Source: Apostichopus japonicus (Eukaryota > Echinodermata > Holothuroidea > Aspidochirotida > Stichopodidae). From it: a stretch of DNA of 64,000 nt. The stretch covers positions 4,148,001 to 4,212,000 of the forward strand of contig NC_092562.1 of assembly GCF_037975245.1 (NCBI RefSeq), written 5' to 3'. Made by a program: the position numbers and the translations under genes. The notes beneath the pieces were generated by a model, which saw only the letters and a program-made list of their open reading frames with translations, searched no databases and was not told the origin of the DNA. Positions 48,186 to 60,900 of the stretch are shown piece after piece. Numbering within the stretch: position 1 is the stretch's first letter; every line of letters starts with the position of its first letter.

Positions 48186-49550
48186 GTAGAATGATTTTTG
48201 TTTAAAGAATTTAGCAATGTTGACAAATTATCAAAGACTTCAGACTTACAAAAAGGTGTTTGAACTAGATGTCTAGTCACAGAAGATCCAAACTAAATAT
48301 TTGTTTTGAGCATAAAATTATTTTATAATATGTATATAATAATAAAATACAGGTGTTACAGACATGATAATCTTACAGACATGATGAGGTTTAGTGGGAC
48401 ACAAACCCGCCCATCATCTTTGCTTATGTGACAGAGATCATTATATGCAACAACTATCCCAAACAGCTAAGAGAAATATTCCTCCGTTTGGGAGATTACA
48501 TATTTTAAATGTCACATCGTCTTGTAAAACTGTGATATCATAATGCCAACCGTTTGCATGTGTGAAAACATTAAAATACATTTCATGTCCCTCATGGGAT
48601 CAGATTTTTCTTAGCTCTTTGGAGACATTGTTCATGACAGTTGTCTCTGTCGCAAAGACCAATACTGATGGTTTGGTTTGTGCCTGTACTTTCATATGAA
48701 CAAAGAATCTATTAGCAAACATTTTAACACATTATTAATTTAGATGAGCGCCCTCACAACAATGAAAACTATTAATGTAGAGTAGCGCCCTAAGTTTTTG
48801 TCAATTCTAAGCCAAGTGTTTTCACAACAAAATAATTGAAATTATTTCATATGCAATCTATCATCAATGAAAGGAAGTTACATTTTCAAATTAATTATCA
48901 TCAATAAGATTAAAACAACTGTTGCATGAATTTGATGGAATGCCAAACTGTTAACTTTCAACTAATGGCTATGGAATGGTTCTGTAACTTCTGTCTATGC
49001 AACTTAAGAAAAAATAGTTACTGTTGTCCATGAAAACATGGGTATTTGGTCCTATTTCAGAATGGTAATCTTATTGACTATTTTTTCTTAAGATGATGTC
49101 GTAATTTTTTCGGGAATGAACAATGGTTTTAATTAAAAAAAGTACAATCAGGTTTTATTTTTCAGTGTCTTTTTTTAGTATTTCTGTAATTTAATGAAAT
49201 CATTATAATACACAAAGGTAATTGTACCTTGTGATCATTAAAAGCGTTGTATATTCACTCCTGTAATGCATAGTTTGCAAAGGTTCAGGGGGGACAACAT
49301 TCTCCATCCAGTGACAGTCATAAAAAATGACTTGGAAAAATTCTTCCCTTTGAAATTTCATTGAATACTTCCTGTTTCCCCTGTCACCTGAATCATCTTG
49401 TCAGGGATTATATGAAAAAGGATGACAAAACAAACCAACTATAACATTGTATTCCTCAAGGGACCATACAGACCCCTAACAGGCCCTCCCCCTGCCACCC
49501 CTGACATACAGAGTATTGCAAAAGTTGCCTGGTGCATTTCACATAGAGCA

Positions 49551-49594
<44 letters not shown>

Positions 49595-51870
49595 ATCATA
49601 ATACTAATAAATTATAATTATTTTAGAGTCAAATTATAGAAACCATTTTGTATCCGGAGTATTTAACAAAAATTTCTCAAAAGTGGAGGGGTACCCCTCT
49701 CAAGCTTATATGTCTATCACCATATTAACAAATATGGTGTGTGCTCTCCTGACTTTAACATATTCCTAATAATTAATCCAAGCATTTGCTGGGGGGGGGG
49801 GGGTGGGAGGAGGACAAATTCAAACTTTTGCCGACTGATTAAGGTATAGGGGGCTGAACTTAATAATGGAGGAGAACTGCACTGAAACCTCCTGCTCTGA
49901 AGGGTAACTAGGGCTCCTCACCAAGAACAAACGAGAAGTCAAATGGTTTATTCTGAGGCATATTTAGCCCTAGAGTTCAGGTATTTTATAAGTAGCTCTA
50001 AATGGAAGGTTGAATGCAAAAATCCCCCAACTGAACCATGCTCTCGACGGAAGCAGAATTGTATGCGTAGGGCCTGTCCATACGGGAAGTGTCGGCATCA
50101 CTAAAATGACTAATATCCGAAAATATGTGGGTTACGGTTGGTTAACGTGGTTTTATGATACCGCCGCGGGAGGGTGCGCATTTGCAGTTTTTCGCCCGCC
50201 CCCTCTTCACCATAAGAAACGAAAGCATTAATTGAATGATTGATGCAACAGAAATCGCAGTATATCTCTGGGGGCAACACAATGGTAAACACATACTGTA
50301 TTGTTGGTCCGTTAGGCTAATGTAAAATATGTTTGCCCTTTGATTCGACTGCGGGTCTATTAGAACCCCCTTCTCTTACCTTCCTCCCGGCCATCCCCTC
50401 CTAATCATCTCTTTTTCTCTCTCCTTGTGGTGCAAAAGTCTCGTAACGCCAATGTAACCACTGAAGACATATAACTGCATTTGTAGGCCTATATGTAACC
50501 GTTTTAGTGCAGTAACTGGAACATACAGTATTTATAAAGGTGGGTAAAGAAAATTAAAGAAAACATGGGTAGAAATCAATTTTTATCATTGTAAGGTGAG
50601 CAGATATTTTATTGAACTGTATTGCACAAGAGAATAAGAGTGAATAACAGTATAACAGTTATTCACAATAGTGAATAAATTAATTGATATACAAAGTAAC
50701 TAAATATATCATGTGTAGGTATATGACCCACATTCGGTACTGGTAAACAGAGGTCAAAGGTCCCTGTGATCGATTAAGTCATTGCATTATCAGTGCAATA
50801 AATATATAAACCTATACAGTTTTCCCTATCTAATAGTTTCCGTATCACTTAAGTTGCATAAAGGGGTTCTTGTTTATTATCACACAAAATCCTTTTGCAA
50901 TGAATAAAATATTTGTCGAAAGTATTCTTGAATCCAACCAGGACAATAATCGATAGCAAAAGTGATTTGAGCAAATTAAACCCTTCCCTCACTAAAAATT
51001 ATTTTCACATTTCCTGAAAAAGAAACAAAACGACCTTGAAATATCCAATACTTCATCTTCGACACAGTAGAGTTTGCAAACCGAAATAATCCTATATTGA
51101 GGAAGATATCCGAACACAACCGGTTCACCCCACCCCTCCAACCTACCCCTCCCCAAAAAACACATTATTGGTGACTAAATACACTTCTTTCCAGAAGTTT
51201 TCCCAACCACCCTTCATCCTGCTCCCTCCTATATTTTAGCCGCCCCTACCCTCCTATTGACAAATTTCACACCCTTCCTACTGAGAGTCACCTGACATAC
51301 ATTGTTTACTGAGTGGATTGTTGTGACTCAGTAATAATAACAAACTAATATAGTTAATTTTTTTTTTCTTCTTCTACGAAATAAGGAGAGAGTGATTAAT
51401 TGAAAGTGTCAATAAATGTAATTGAATCACCAACTTCAACAATTGTTGTTTGGTCACCAAGGTGTTTTTCATAATCATATGACTCATCCAACTACGTCAT
51501 GTATTATTAAGCGACAATGATTTTCACTTCTTGGCTAGTGTTGGAAACCCGTAAATGCGTATCCCTTGTATGTACATTGAACAGAATAACTGTTGGTTCG
51601 GGACGAGCTATGCAATTCCTGCGCACGCGCATAATTCGAAATGGAGTAACATGGTCAATAATGCAAGTTAGTCGCATGTATATGTAGGTTCTTTACACTG
51701 TGCTGCAATCTGCGCATTAACCGTAGGCCGAATCGGTCAACCAAACGTGTAGTTGTATCGTTTTGTTCGTCTGTTTTTTTCTACCACAGTATGTTCGTCA
51801 AACGGAGGTAACGAAGAGACAAATTATTTTTCATTAGTGATTTTTTTTGTTTGAGTTTAAAGCAGAGAAA
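48183..51870. other. Intergenic; right end is the presumed UGCG promoter and 5' UTR
   Basis: No exon is recognised. There is a (TA)n tract at about 49555-49588 and G- or C-runs near 49790 and 51130. The last 300 bases before the UGCG start include CpG-containing sequence, such as CGCACGCGCATAATTCG near 51622, and may hold the promoter; no core element could be assigned. Confidence 0.45.
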
Positions 51871-51989
51871 ATGTATTGGACTTACTTCGACAATGAATAT
51901 TTTGCCTATCTAGGTTCGGCATTGGCATATCTTGCCCTTGGAATTGAGGCAATTATGTTAGCCTTCCATGTAACCGGAATTTTATTTGC
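51871..51989 (+). CDS. UGCG: UGCG exon 1 (start codon, membrane anchor)
   Basis: ATG in context GAGAAAATG, preceded by an A-rich leader. It encodes MYWTYFDNEYFAYLGSALAY and the rest of one hydrophobic helix. The donor is TTTGC/GTAAGTATT. Confidence 0.88.
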
Positions 51990-54900
51990 GTAAGTATTAT
52001 TGTCATTACCATGTTTAATTTTCCTCCCTCTTTCTGTATTCCCTGCATTATTTATATTCTTAATTACAGTCTCCTTCTAATTGATAAAACCGTAACTGTT
52101 GCAAGAGCTAGTGTCGTTTCGTACTATTACACTACAGTTTTAGGCTACTGTGTATAGTGCAGGAGTACTACCAGTACCACTAGTGCAATAGCATGACATG
52201 CTAGCTTAGTTGTAGTCATTTTCTCATTTAGACATGACTCTTCTAGACAACTAAATGTGTAGGCTCAACGGTAGGCTAGTTTTACCAGACTGAAAAACTC
52301 TGGAATGGTTTATCAGTCGAATGCAAATGTGATATTAAGCATTCCCTTAGACATTCAGTTGTTTTGCCAGTTTATCCTATGGTTGTTTTATTTTTATTCA
52401 CCATCTCATTGGCAACTTCTGGTGGGTGTGGCACAGCACTGTGTTACTAGTATAGTGCCTTAGTGGATCATACACTGACTCAGAGGACTGAGTGAATTGG
52501 TGGCAAGGCAAAATGTTATGCCTAGATGAAAATCTATTTTGATTATTGTGATCAAGATTGTCATTTGTCAAGGCTAGCTTTGTCTTTTTCCCCTTTTAAC
52601 CTCAGTCTTAGTATATAGTTAACATGTATCATCTAGGCAGTATTACTTGAAGAGACCTATGTTCAAGTTAAGTTAGGAATTGTACATATGCATAGCCCTT
52701 TATTCTATGAAGATTACATTCATTAATTGTTCTTAACAATAACAGTTATGCACTGGACAGCAAATTGAACATGATTTGGGAAATTTTGTTTAGTATTAAT
52801 AAATTTAAGAGCGAACAATAATAAAAATAGCACTTTCAGCCCTTGTAGTAAATTCAAGTGGAGTTTGCTAAAGCATCATGTGCATTAACTGACCAGTTGC
52901 TACAGTAAATTAGCCTAGCCTTTAGGGTGTACTTTGGTACATTCATTACATCTAAGTTGTAAATGTATTTTAAGGTTTGGGTAAAGCATAGTCTTAAGCA
53001 AAATGGTACATGTATCCAGTTTTAGCTTTAAATGTCATCCAAACTGTTTATACCAAATGCCAAATAATGGTCACTAAATGTTCCATCTTCCTCAAGCATT
53101 TTATTGCCACCGTTGAATTATTTTAACTCTTAAATGAAATAGGGAATTGTTTAATGTAAAATGTGCTACTCAATATCTGGTAGAACTCCTTTATTTGGAA
53201 TGAACCAACAGGAAAGTACTTATAAAAACTTTAAGCGTGGTGTATAAATTGGGGACCAGTGCTCATGGCCTTTCAAATTTCAAGTCGTAACATTTTGCTT
53301 TTTAAATGGATGTTGAAAAATGACAAGTCTCATGTGATATCAAGTGAAATGGTTTGTAGAAATTTACAATGTGATTTGCATGACTTTAGGGTCAAGTCTT
53401 TAGAACTTAATCTGAGTAAATAAATATAGGGCGCTTCTTATTGTGGTAATTTGCATCAAAACAATTTTAATAACCCCTTACCCTAAAGTAGCTAAAAACC
53501 TCAAGTTAACGGATACCTCAAATTTACCTCATCTTTCCTGAAAATGAACCGGTGAAATATAACAGGAATTTCTTTGACAAAGCTATTGTGTCTGCTATGT
53601 TATTATCCATGTACAGTAATATAACACTGTTTAAACAATTGTCGGGGTCAGGTAATTGGCATACTACTGTATATTGCAGTACACTTTAGTGTGCAGTGAA
53701 ATGAACATTGAAGATTTTCCTACTTTTTGGTTTCCATTTTGTTCATGCCATACTTTGGCCTACAGCAGTTAGTGAATGTATATATGCATAAACTGTATGT
53801 AGTGTTGCTACGATAATCGTTTTCAATATCAGTATCGGCCGATATTTGCAATATCGGCAGCATATCGGTATCGGTAAAATTTTGCCTAATTGCCGATAAC
53901 AGCAAACCGATATTGAACTTTTCTTTTTAACAGCAGAGCTACTTCTTTATACTTGCAATGATCTGTTAATCTGCCCAAGACGATCCATTTCTTTAGCGTC
54001 AGTTAAACTCAGATTGATTTTCGATTAATATCCATGGAAACCTGACCCTCCGTAACCTCTAAAAACATGTCTACGGCGCGCGAATATAACCAATGACCTT
54101 CGTGAACCTTGGCCTACACACAGCATCAGTGCAGCATTATACACTGTACTAACCATTCATTTCTCAAAGGCCTCCGTGAAAACCTTGAACATGATGTATA
54201 ACTGCACAGTTCAGCAGTGTTGGAAAACCTTGTTCAATTTCCTGCGAACACAAAATACTGACAACTTTTTTTATTTAAATTGTCACGAAACTGATAAATT
54301 TTAAAATGACGAGTTAGAGTACCTATATAATGTTATAAAATGAAAAGAGATTTAATCTGTCTTTCAATCTGTGCAACTTACAAAACTTCCGATATTATGA
54401 AACAAACAACGTTCAGCAAAGCCTTGTTTCTAGACTGCCTAACAATGAATAGCGTGCACTATGCGTACATTTTTACAACTGCAGTGCTTAACCCTATACC
54501 CAACTACCACGGTACATGTGCTGCAAATTTTCCCAGGTACCTTCCCAAACAACTGTGAGCTCATCCCCTGTGTAACACCTGTTTGTTAACATTTTTGGCA
54601 CGTTGCCAGGGAACTTTTTAGTTACGTGAGATCCGTAACCGCCGAGGTGGTTAGGCTATTTGCCATACACTTAACTATGGTAGGATATTATTTTTTCCGT
54701 ATTTTTGGAAATTCTAGAAAATACTTTCTTTTCCCCCGCTTAACAACAGATGTGGTCTTACGGTATATTCATAAATGGATGCACTAGAGCCTTGTTTACA
54801 TGACATTAGTTGCATTTAGTACGATATGCCAGTTTTGCGTGAATTTTTCGAGAGTAAAATTGCTCGATCTTTCGTAATATTTGAAAGGTGTACCACCTTA

Positions 54901-57900
54901 CAGTACTTTCCGTACACAATTGGTCATTTCTCTACTGATTTTCAGGGTTTTTTTCTCTATACGGTCAAGTGAATAAGTTGTACATTGAGTATAAACTCAA
55001 TAAATTATAACTTTTACATTGTGATCGACAGTTCGTAACCTAATTAAGATGCAATTTTGCAAGCATACGTTAACACTGTAAGCAACTTGTAAGTCTTTAC
55101 GATGTTAAGGCTCACATTTACTGCGTCCAGTTTATTTTGTCTGTTAAAAAATATCGGTATCGTATCGGTATCGGACCGATATTGGGATGATAATATCGGA
55201 TATCGGCCAAAACCGATATTGGTGATATCGGCGCAACACTAACTGTATGTATATTATATATACATGTAGTTGGTGCACAAGACAGGTATTGCCGTTGACC
55301 ACATGGATCCTACAAGTAACAACAAGAGGGAACAGAAAAGTCAGTGAATTGTTTAAAAAGCAAATTGGCTCAGGCACCTTATTGAGGCAGTCTGCACAGC
55401 ATGTACTGTATGTGTACAGTAAGAACACATTCAATACACTGTATCATAAGACAAGTTTACAATCAACAGAACCAAGTTGCTGGTATTTGTACGAGGGCTG
55501 TAAATCTTACTTATGTAGCTACAACTGGTGCTGTTATTATAACTGAGTTACAACCGTGTTGACCAGGAACAATACTGAGATTTTAGTTTCTACTCTAATC
55601 TATGGAGTCTATGCTATATGATCTGTACAGTGTTATTGTTTGTCTAGTATATGTATATAAACAACTCAGTTGTCTGATGATCGCCGCACAGGCGTGAAAC
55701 TCAAGCCACAACATTAGCTGTTAGTTACCGATAGGTACATGCTATATTATATAGCTATGATTTTGGTCCTCCAAATGAATAAATAATCAGCTCTACAAGA
55801 TTCAAACCACCTCGTCATCCTTGTGACTTCTAAATCCTGTGCTGCATCTATCTGGATTATCCATACTTGCATAGTGACTCCTCCATACAGTTATCAGTTG
55901 TGTCATTGCTGGTAATGCCACTGGGGCTGTTTTATTTGATTTATTTTGTATTTTGAAGCAACAAGCTCTTACTTCAGTCTAACCAACATGCACCCTGATT
56001 GCATGGGTGATGCAGGGTAAATTATTAATGGTAGTCTGTCAAACTTTTGTTCACACAACCAATATTAGTATTATTATCACAATGTATTTACTACTGGCAC
56101 TAGAAGTCTCTTCTTCATGGGAGGGGGGGGGGACAAAAATTTGTCTCTTCATAAATATCTCAAAAGTGAAACAGTTCAGATTTGTAGATGCTGATTAGTC
56201 TTCTGTACAACATGCAAACAGCTCCCTCAAATAGATACAGAATTGAAAATCTTAGTTTTATTTGGGAAACCTATATTCCGATATATTTGGTAATATATAT
56301 TCCAATACATTTGGTAATATCAAGGTGATTATTAAGGTGGCTGTCATATTGTTCAGTTTCTGACATATATAATCATATACAGAAGTTCCACAAGGTACAA
56401 CTGGGATTCTTTTTTCCCCCTCAGTTTATGGTTATCTAGTATCTACAATATATATACAAACATCTGTACTATTCCTGTAATATTGGCTCCACAATCATGC
56501 TGGAAAACTGCAAGTCTGCAAAGTACAATGTGTAATATATTTGATTTTTGTATGCACATGACATCCTGTTTTTTATTTAGTTGTCCAATTAATAATTGAA
56601 GTCGTTCAGCAGTCATAGAAATCAAGTGACAAATGGTGCACAGTTTGATCAGTTTTTTATCGCATTTTTTTAATCTAGTGAGCATCACTGTGTCTTGTAA
56701 GATCAAATAATTGTATTTTGATTGAACTTCGTTGTCGTACGACCGATACTATCCACGAATTTGTCGGAGAGACGACCAAATTATTTAATATAGACATAGA
56801 TACTACATCAGCATATATACTACAGTATATCAGCACTGCTCATACTGTGGTCTACCAATGTCCTGTATATTACAACTTAGGGGGAAACCGGGCCATTAAA
56901 CCCTATTTCATTTGAAAGGAGATAAGACTTGAGTCTAAATTTGATAGCATTAAAGCAAGCCACAGATTGGTAATAGCTGTATCATGTGAGAGTAATCTGT
57001 ACATGTTTGTGTTTTAACATATGTACAAAGGTATTTTTGGAAAATATATTTTCCAAACAGCTCCATTTGGGAGATACCACAATTTTCTTAGTGTTTCTTT
57101 AATGCTCACATTACTTTAGCATACTGTACCTGTCTAAATAATGATACCTGGAATAACTAATCAGACCTGCATCACACTGACAAATGCTCGTCAAAATGGT
57201 CAAGTTGCTATACAAATCCAAAGATGTACTTTAGCAGTCTTTTTTTTGCACAGTGTTTACACAGATTGTACACAGTTTTACACAGGAGCAATAGTACCAT
57301 ATAAGAGACCAAATTCAGAGCTGCCAAAACTGCTACACAATAATAATAAAATTTGAACACTAAATTAATCACTGCTGGTACCACAGACACTTGAATTCTT
57401 AATGTTTCTTGATTTCTTAAATTTATGACAATGTTTGTATATAAACTGGATGTAAGATAGATCGGTTTGGCATAGAGTTCTTTCAAGCATTGGAAATAAT
57501 ATCCTTGTCAATGCATCCATACATGACAGAGAAAATCAAAGGGGTAAAGTAAGTATTCAAATATATTCACCTTTGATGGTATAAATATGACATCACACGT
57601 TGACAAAATGGCAACCTACTAACATGACATTCAAAGCCTGTTTATCTCCCAGCGCCAGATTTTTCCATGATTTGAGGGAGTCGCACTCGTTAACCATGTA
57701 CAAGTGTGTTCAGGAATCAAAAGATGATTGTTGTTGTTGGATTTGCCAAACTTTTACTACTTTAACCTTGTGTTCTCTAAAGTTTCCACCCAAAATTGTG
57801 ATTTAGAAAGCTTTCAAAGAATATATCTGTCTGAAACCTAAAAATTTTAACAGTTTATTTACAATAAAACATTTAACTGTCATCCTCCTCCCCCTACCCC

Positions 57901-60900
57901 ACCCATGCATAAAGCCTATCAAAGTTTCTGAAACATTTGGTCCTGTTTTTACAGTTTATGTCTGACATATCTACACCAAATGCTATGCCAGCAATACTGT
58001 ACATAGTGATCAATGCTCTCAGTCTCGGATGGCTCTTGTTAAAAAGGAATCTCGAAAAGCTGAGTTCTACGGCAAAGTGAAAAACTTAATCAGACATTTC
58101 TCCTCCACATTATTATGAATTTTTATTTTAATCCTGTGTATGTTTTTAGCTGTACATTCTATGGTACATGCAGTTACCTGTCTGCACTACATGCTGAGGC
58201 TGGTGTTAAATCAATTACACCTCCGCCTCTCACAACTCCCTAAGTGTGTATGTGAGACTCCTGTGGGATTAAGCCAACCCGAACAAGTTCCCAATCAATA
58301 TTCCGTATATATTCCAGTGAAATAAAATTAAATCTTCTTAAATTTTGTATTCTTGTTCAAAAGAGAATTTCGACAGATTTCTGTCTGTATTGGAGTTTGT
58401 CTTGATGTATGATCTTTTGCGGAATCGAAAAACAAATTCTGTTTGTTAGTTTGTTCAATCTATGTTGAGCTACATGTATACATACTAAACTATGAATGTT
58501 ACATGAAGGTTCATTATTCAATAACATTCACTGCATGAAAGGGATTTCATGTGTTTTGAAATAGGGAGTATGACCGGCATTCATGAAATGCAATTTCAAG
58601 ACTGGTAGCTTGAGGACCTTGACTTTATCCTGTAGATTGTACAGTTTGTAAGTACGTTAACACCATTCAGTATAATTACTCTGTTAGTGACAATCACAGT
58701 ATTAGTAACTGATTAATGATTGTCTGATTAATGCATCTGGCAAAGTTTGCAAGTTGCTGGATGTACAAAGTGTAAAAAAAAAGGAGCTTGTGTTCATTTC
58801 TTGTTATATCTACTCTGTAACAATTACAGGAGTACAGCCAGTTACTGTACACTGACTGAAGTTCGTTCCGTTTCTGAAATAGAAGGGTTTGGGGATATAC
58901 AGTATATGCAGTGTAAACTGATATGTGATATCAGCTGATATTCATGCAGTGTCTATACTACACTGTATAGAGCTACAGTAAGAACAGACTACACTGTATA
59001 GAGCTACAGTAAGAACAGACTACAGTACACTGTATTAAGCTACAGTAAGAACAGACTACACTGTATAGAGCTACAGTAAGAACAGACTACACTGTATAGA
59101 GCTACAGTAAGAATAGACTATACTGTATAGAGCTACAGTAAGAACAGACTACACTGTATAGAGCTACAGTAAGAACAGACTACACTGTATAGAGCTACAG
59201 TAAGAACAGACTTCACTGTATGAACTACAATAAGAACAGACTTCACTGTATGAACTACAATAAGAACAGACTACACTGTATAGAGCTACAGTGAGAACAT
59301 ACAACATTGTATAGAGCTACAGTAAGAACAGACAACACTGTATAGAGCTACAGTAAGAACAGACTACACTGTATAGAGCTACAGTAAGAACATACTACAC
59401 TGTATAGAGCTACAGTAAGAACAGACTACTCTGTATAGAGCTACAGTAAGAACAGACTACACTATATAGAGCTACATTAAGAACAGACTTCACTGTATGA
59501 ACTACAATTAGAACAGACTTCACTGTATGAACTGCAATAAGAACAGACTACTGTACACTGTATAGAGCTACAGTAAGAACAGACTACACTGTATAGAGCT
59601 ACAGTAAGAACAGACTACACTGTATAGAGCTACAGTAAGAACAGACTACGCTGTATAGAGCTACAGTAAGAACAGACTACACTGTATAAAGCTACAGTAA
59701 GAACAGACTACACTGTATATAGCTACAGTAAGAACAGACTACACTGTATAGAGCTACAGTAAGAACAGACTACACTGTATGAACTGCAATAAGAACAGAC
59801 TACACTGTATAGAGCTACAGTGAGAACACACTACACTGTATAGAGCTACAGTAAGAACAGACAACACTGTATAGAGCTACAGTAAGAACAGACTACACTG
59901 TATAGAGCTACAGTAAGAACAGACTATACAAGTGCTTGTAGAGCTTACAGTAAGAACAGGTAGCTCAAGGTGCAATCTTTTCCATGTTAGGGGTAATCAA
60001 ACTTTATTTAACTCTTTCTTATCAATGAATTGGTTGCTAGCTTGATATTGGTACAGTACGTAGAGACAACCTTCTGTGTTTACCCTCTGTTTGGAGCTGA
60101 ACCATTGCCATCACCCATTGTTCACTGCTTAAAGTTTCCAAGAAGGTGAATTTCACTGGTTTGCCCATATATACTGAATACAATGCTTGCACAATAGAAA
60201 TCAGTGACTCAAAACCACAAGACCATACATGTGATCAATCTGCTTACTGCTAATATCTCCCCAATGCCTGTGAAAGAATTCAGGGTTAGATGGGTTTCTG
60301 TTGTATTGTGTGTTAAAAAAGGAGATAAAAAGATTTACTATTTTGTATTGTGTCTTTATATTGCATTTCATCCAACAAAATTTTCAGGGTGAATTTTGTC
60401 AAAGTCACCTTTTCTGTGGATTAGTTGCTTTCACTTTTACCTGCCCAAGTAAAGATTGATCAACATTTAACCCATCAAGTTGTTATTTCTTTGTAGATTC
60501 TGACAACATGCATTTTTTGGCTGGTTAACTTCCTGTGTAGTAATATTTTCGAAACATAAATACAGTAGCTGTGAAAGTGGTGAAAGGGAAAAACCAATTT
60601 GGGACTTGTTGCAACTTTTCAGTTAATTCAATTCAAGTATTTTGTACAGTGCAGTGTCAGAGTCACTTGAATGTAGAACACATTGGGAGGGAATGGGGGG
60701 GGGGGTGTAGGGTACCCATGTCAGGGATGTGCTCAGGCAGATCCACATACTGGTGGGGGTGACCCCCTCCCCTTTGGAAAACTGTTGCAAATGAAGTATG
60801 CTTAGATGGAAAATGGGGCTATCTTTTTCCTATTCTGGAGCTAACTTCTGTGCCAAGTATTCACCCATAATTTGGTAACACTGGTAAAATTTGTTAAATT

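Noticed and set aside
57955-58080. Alternative last exon of UGCG
   Set aside because: Joining exon 1 (ends in phase 2) to this acceptor reads a stop after 17 codons in a different frame; the membrane-helix frame is not reached.
58945-59950. CRISPR array
   Set aside because: Units are directly adjacent with no unique spacers, in an animal intron; this is a minisatellite.
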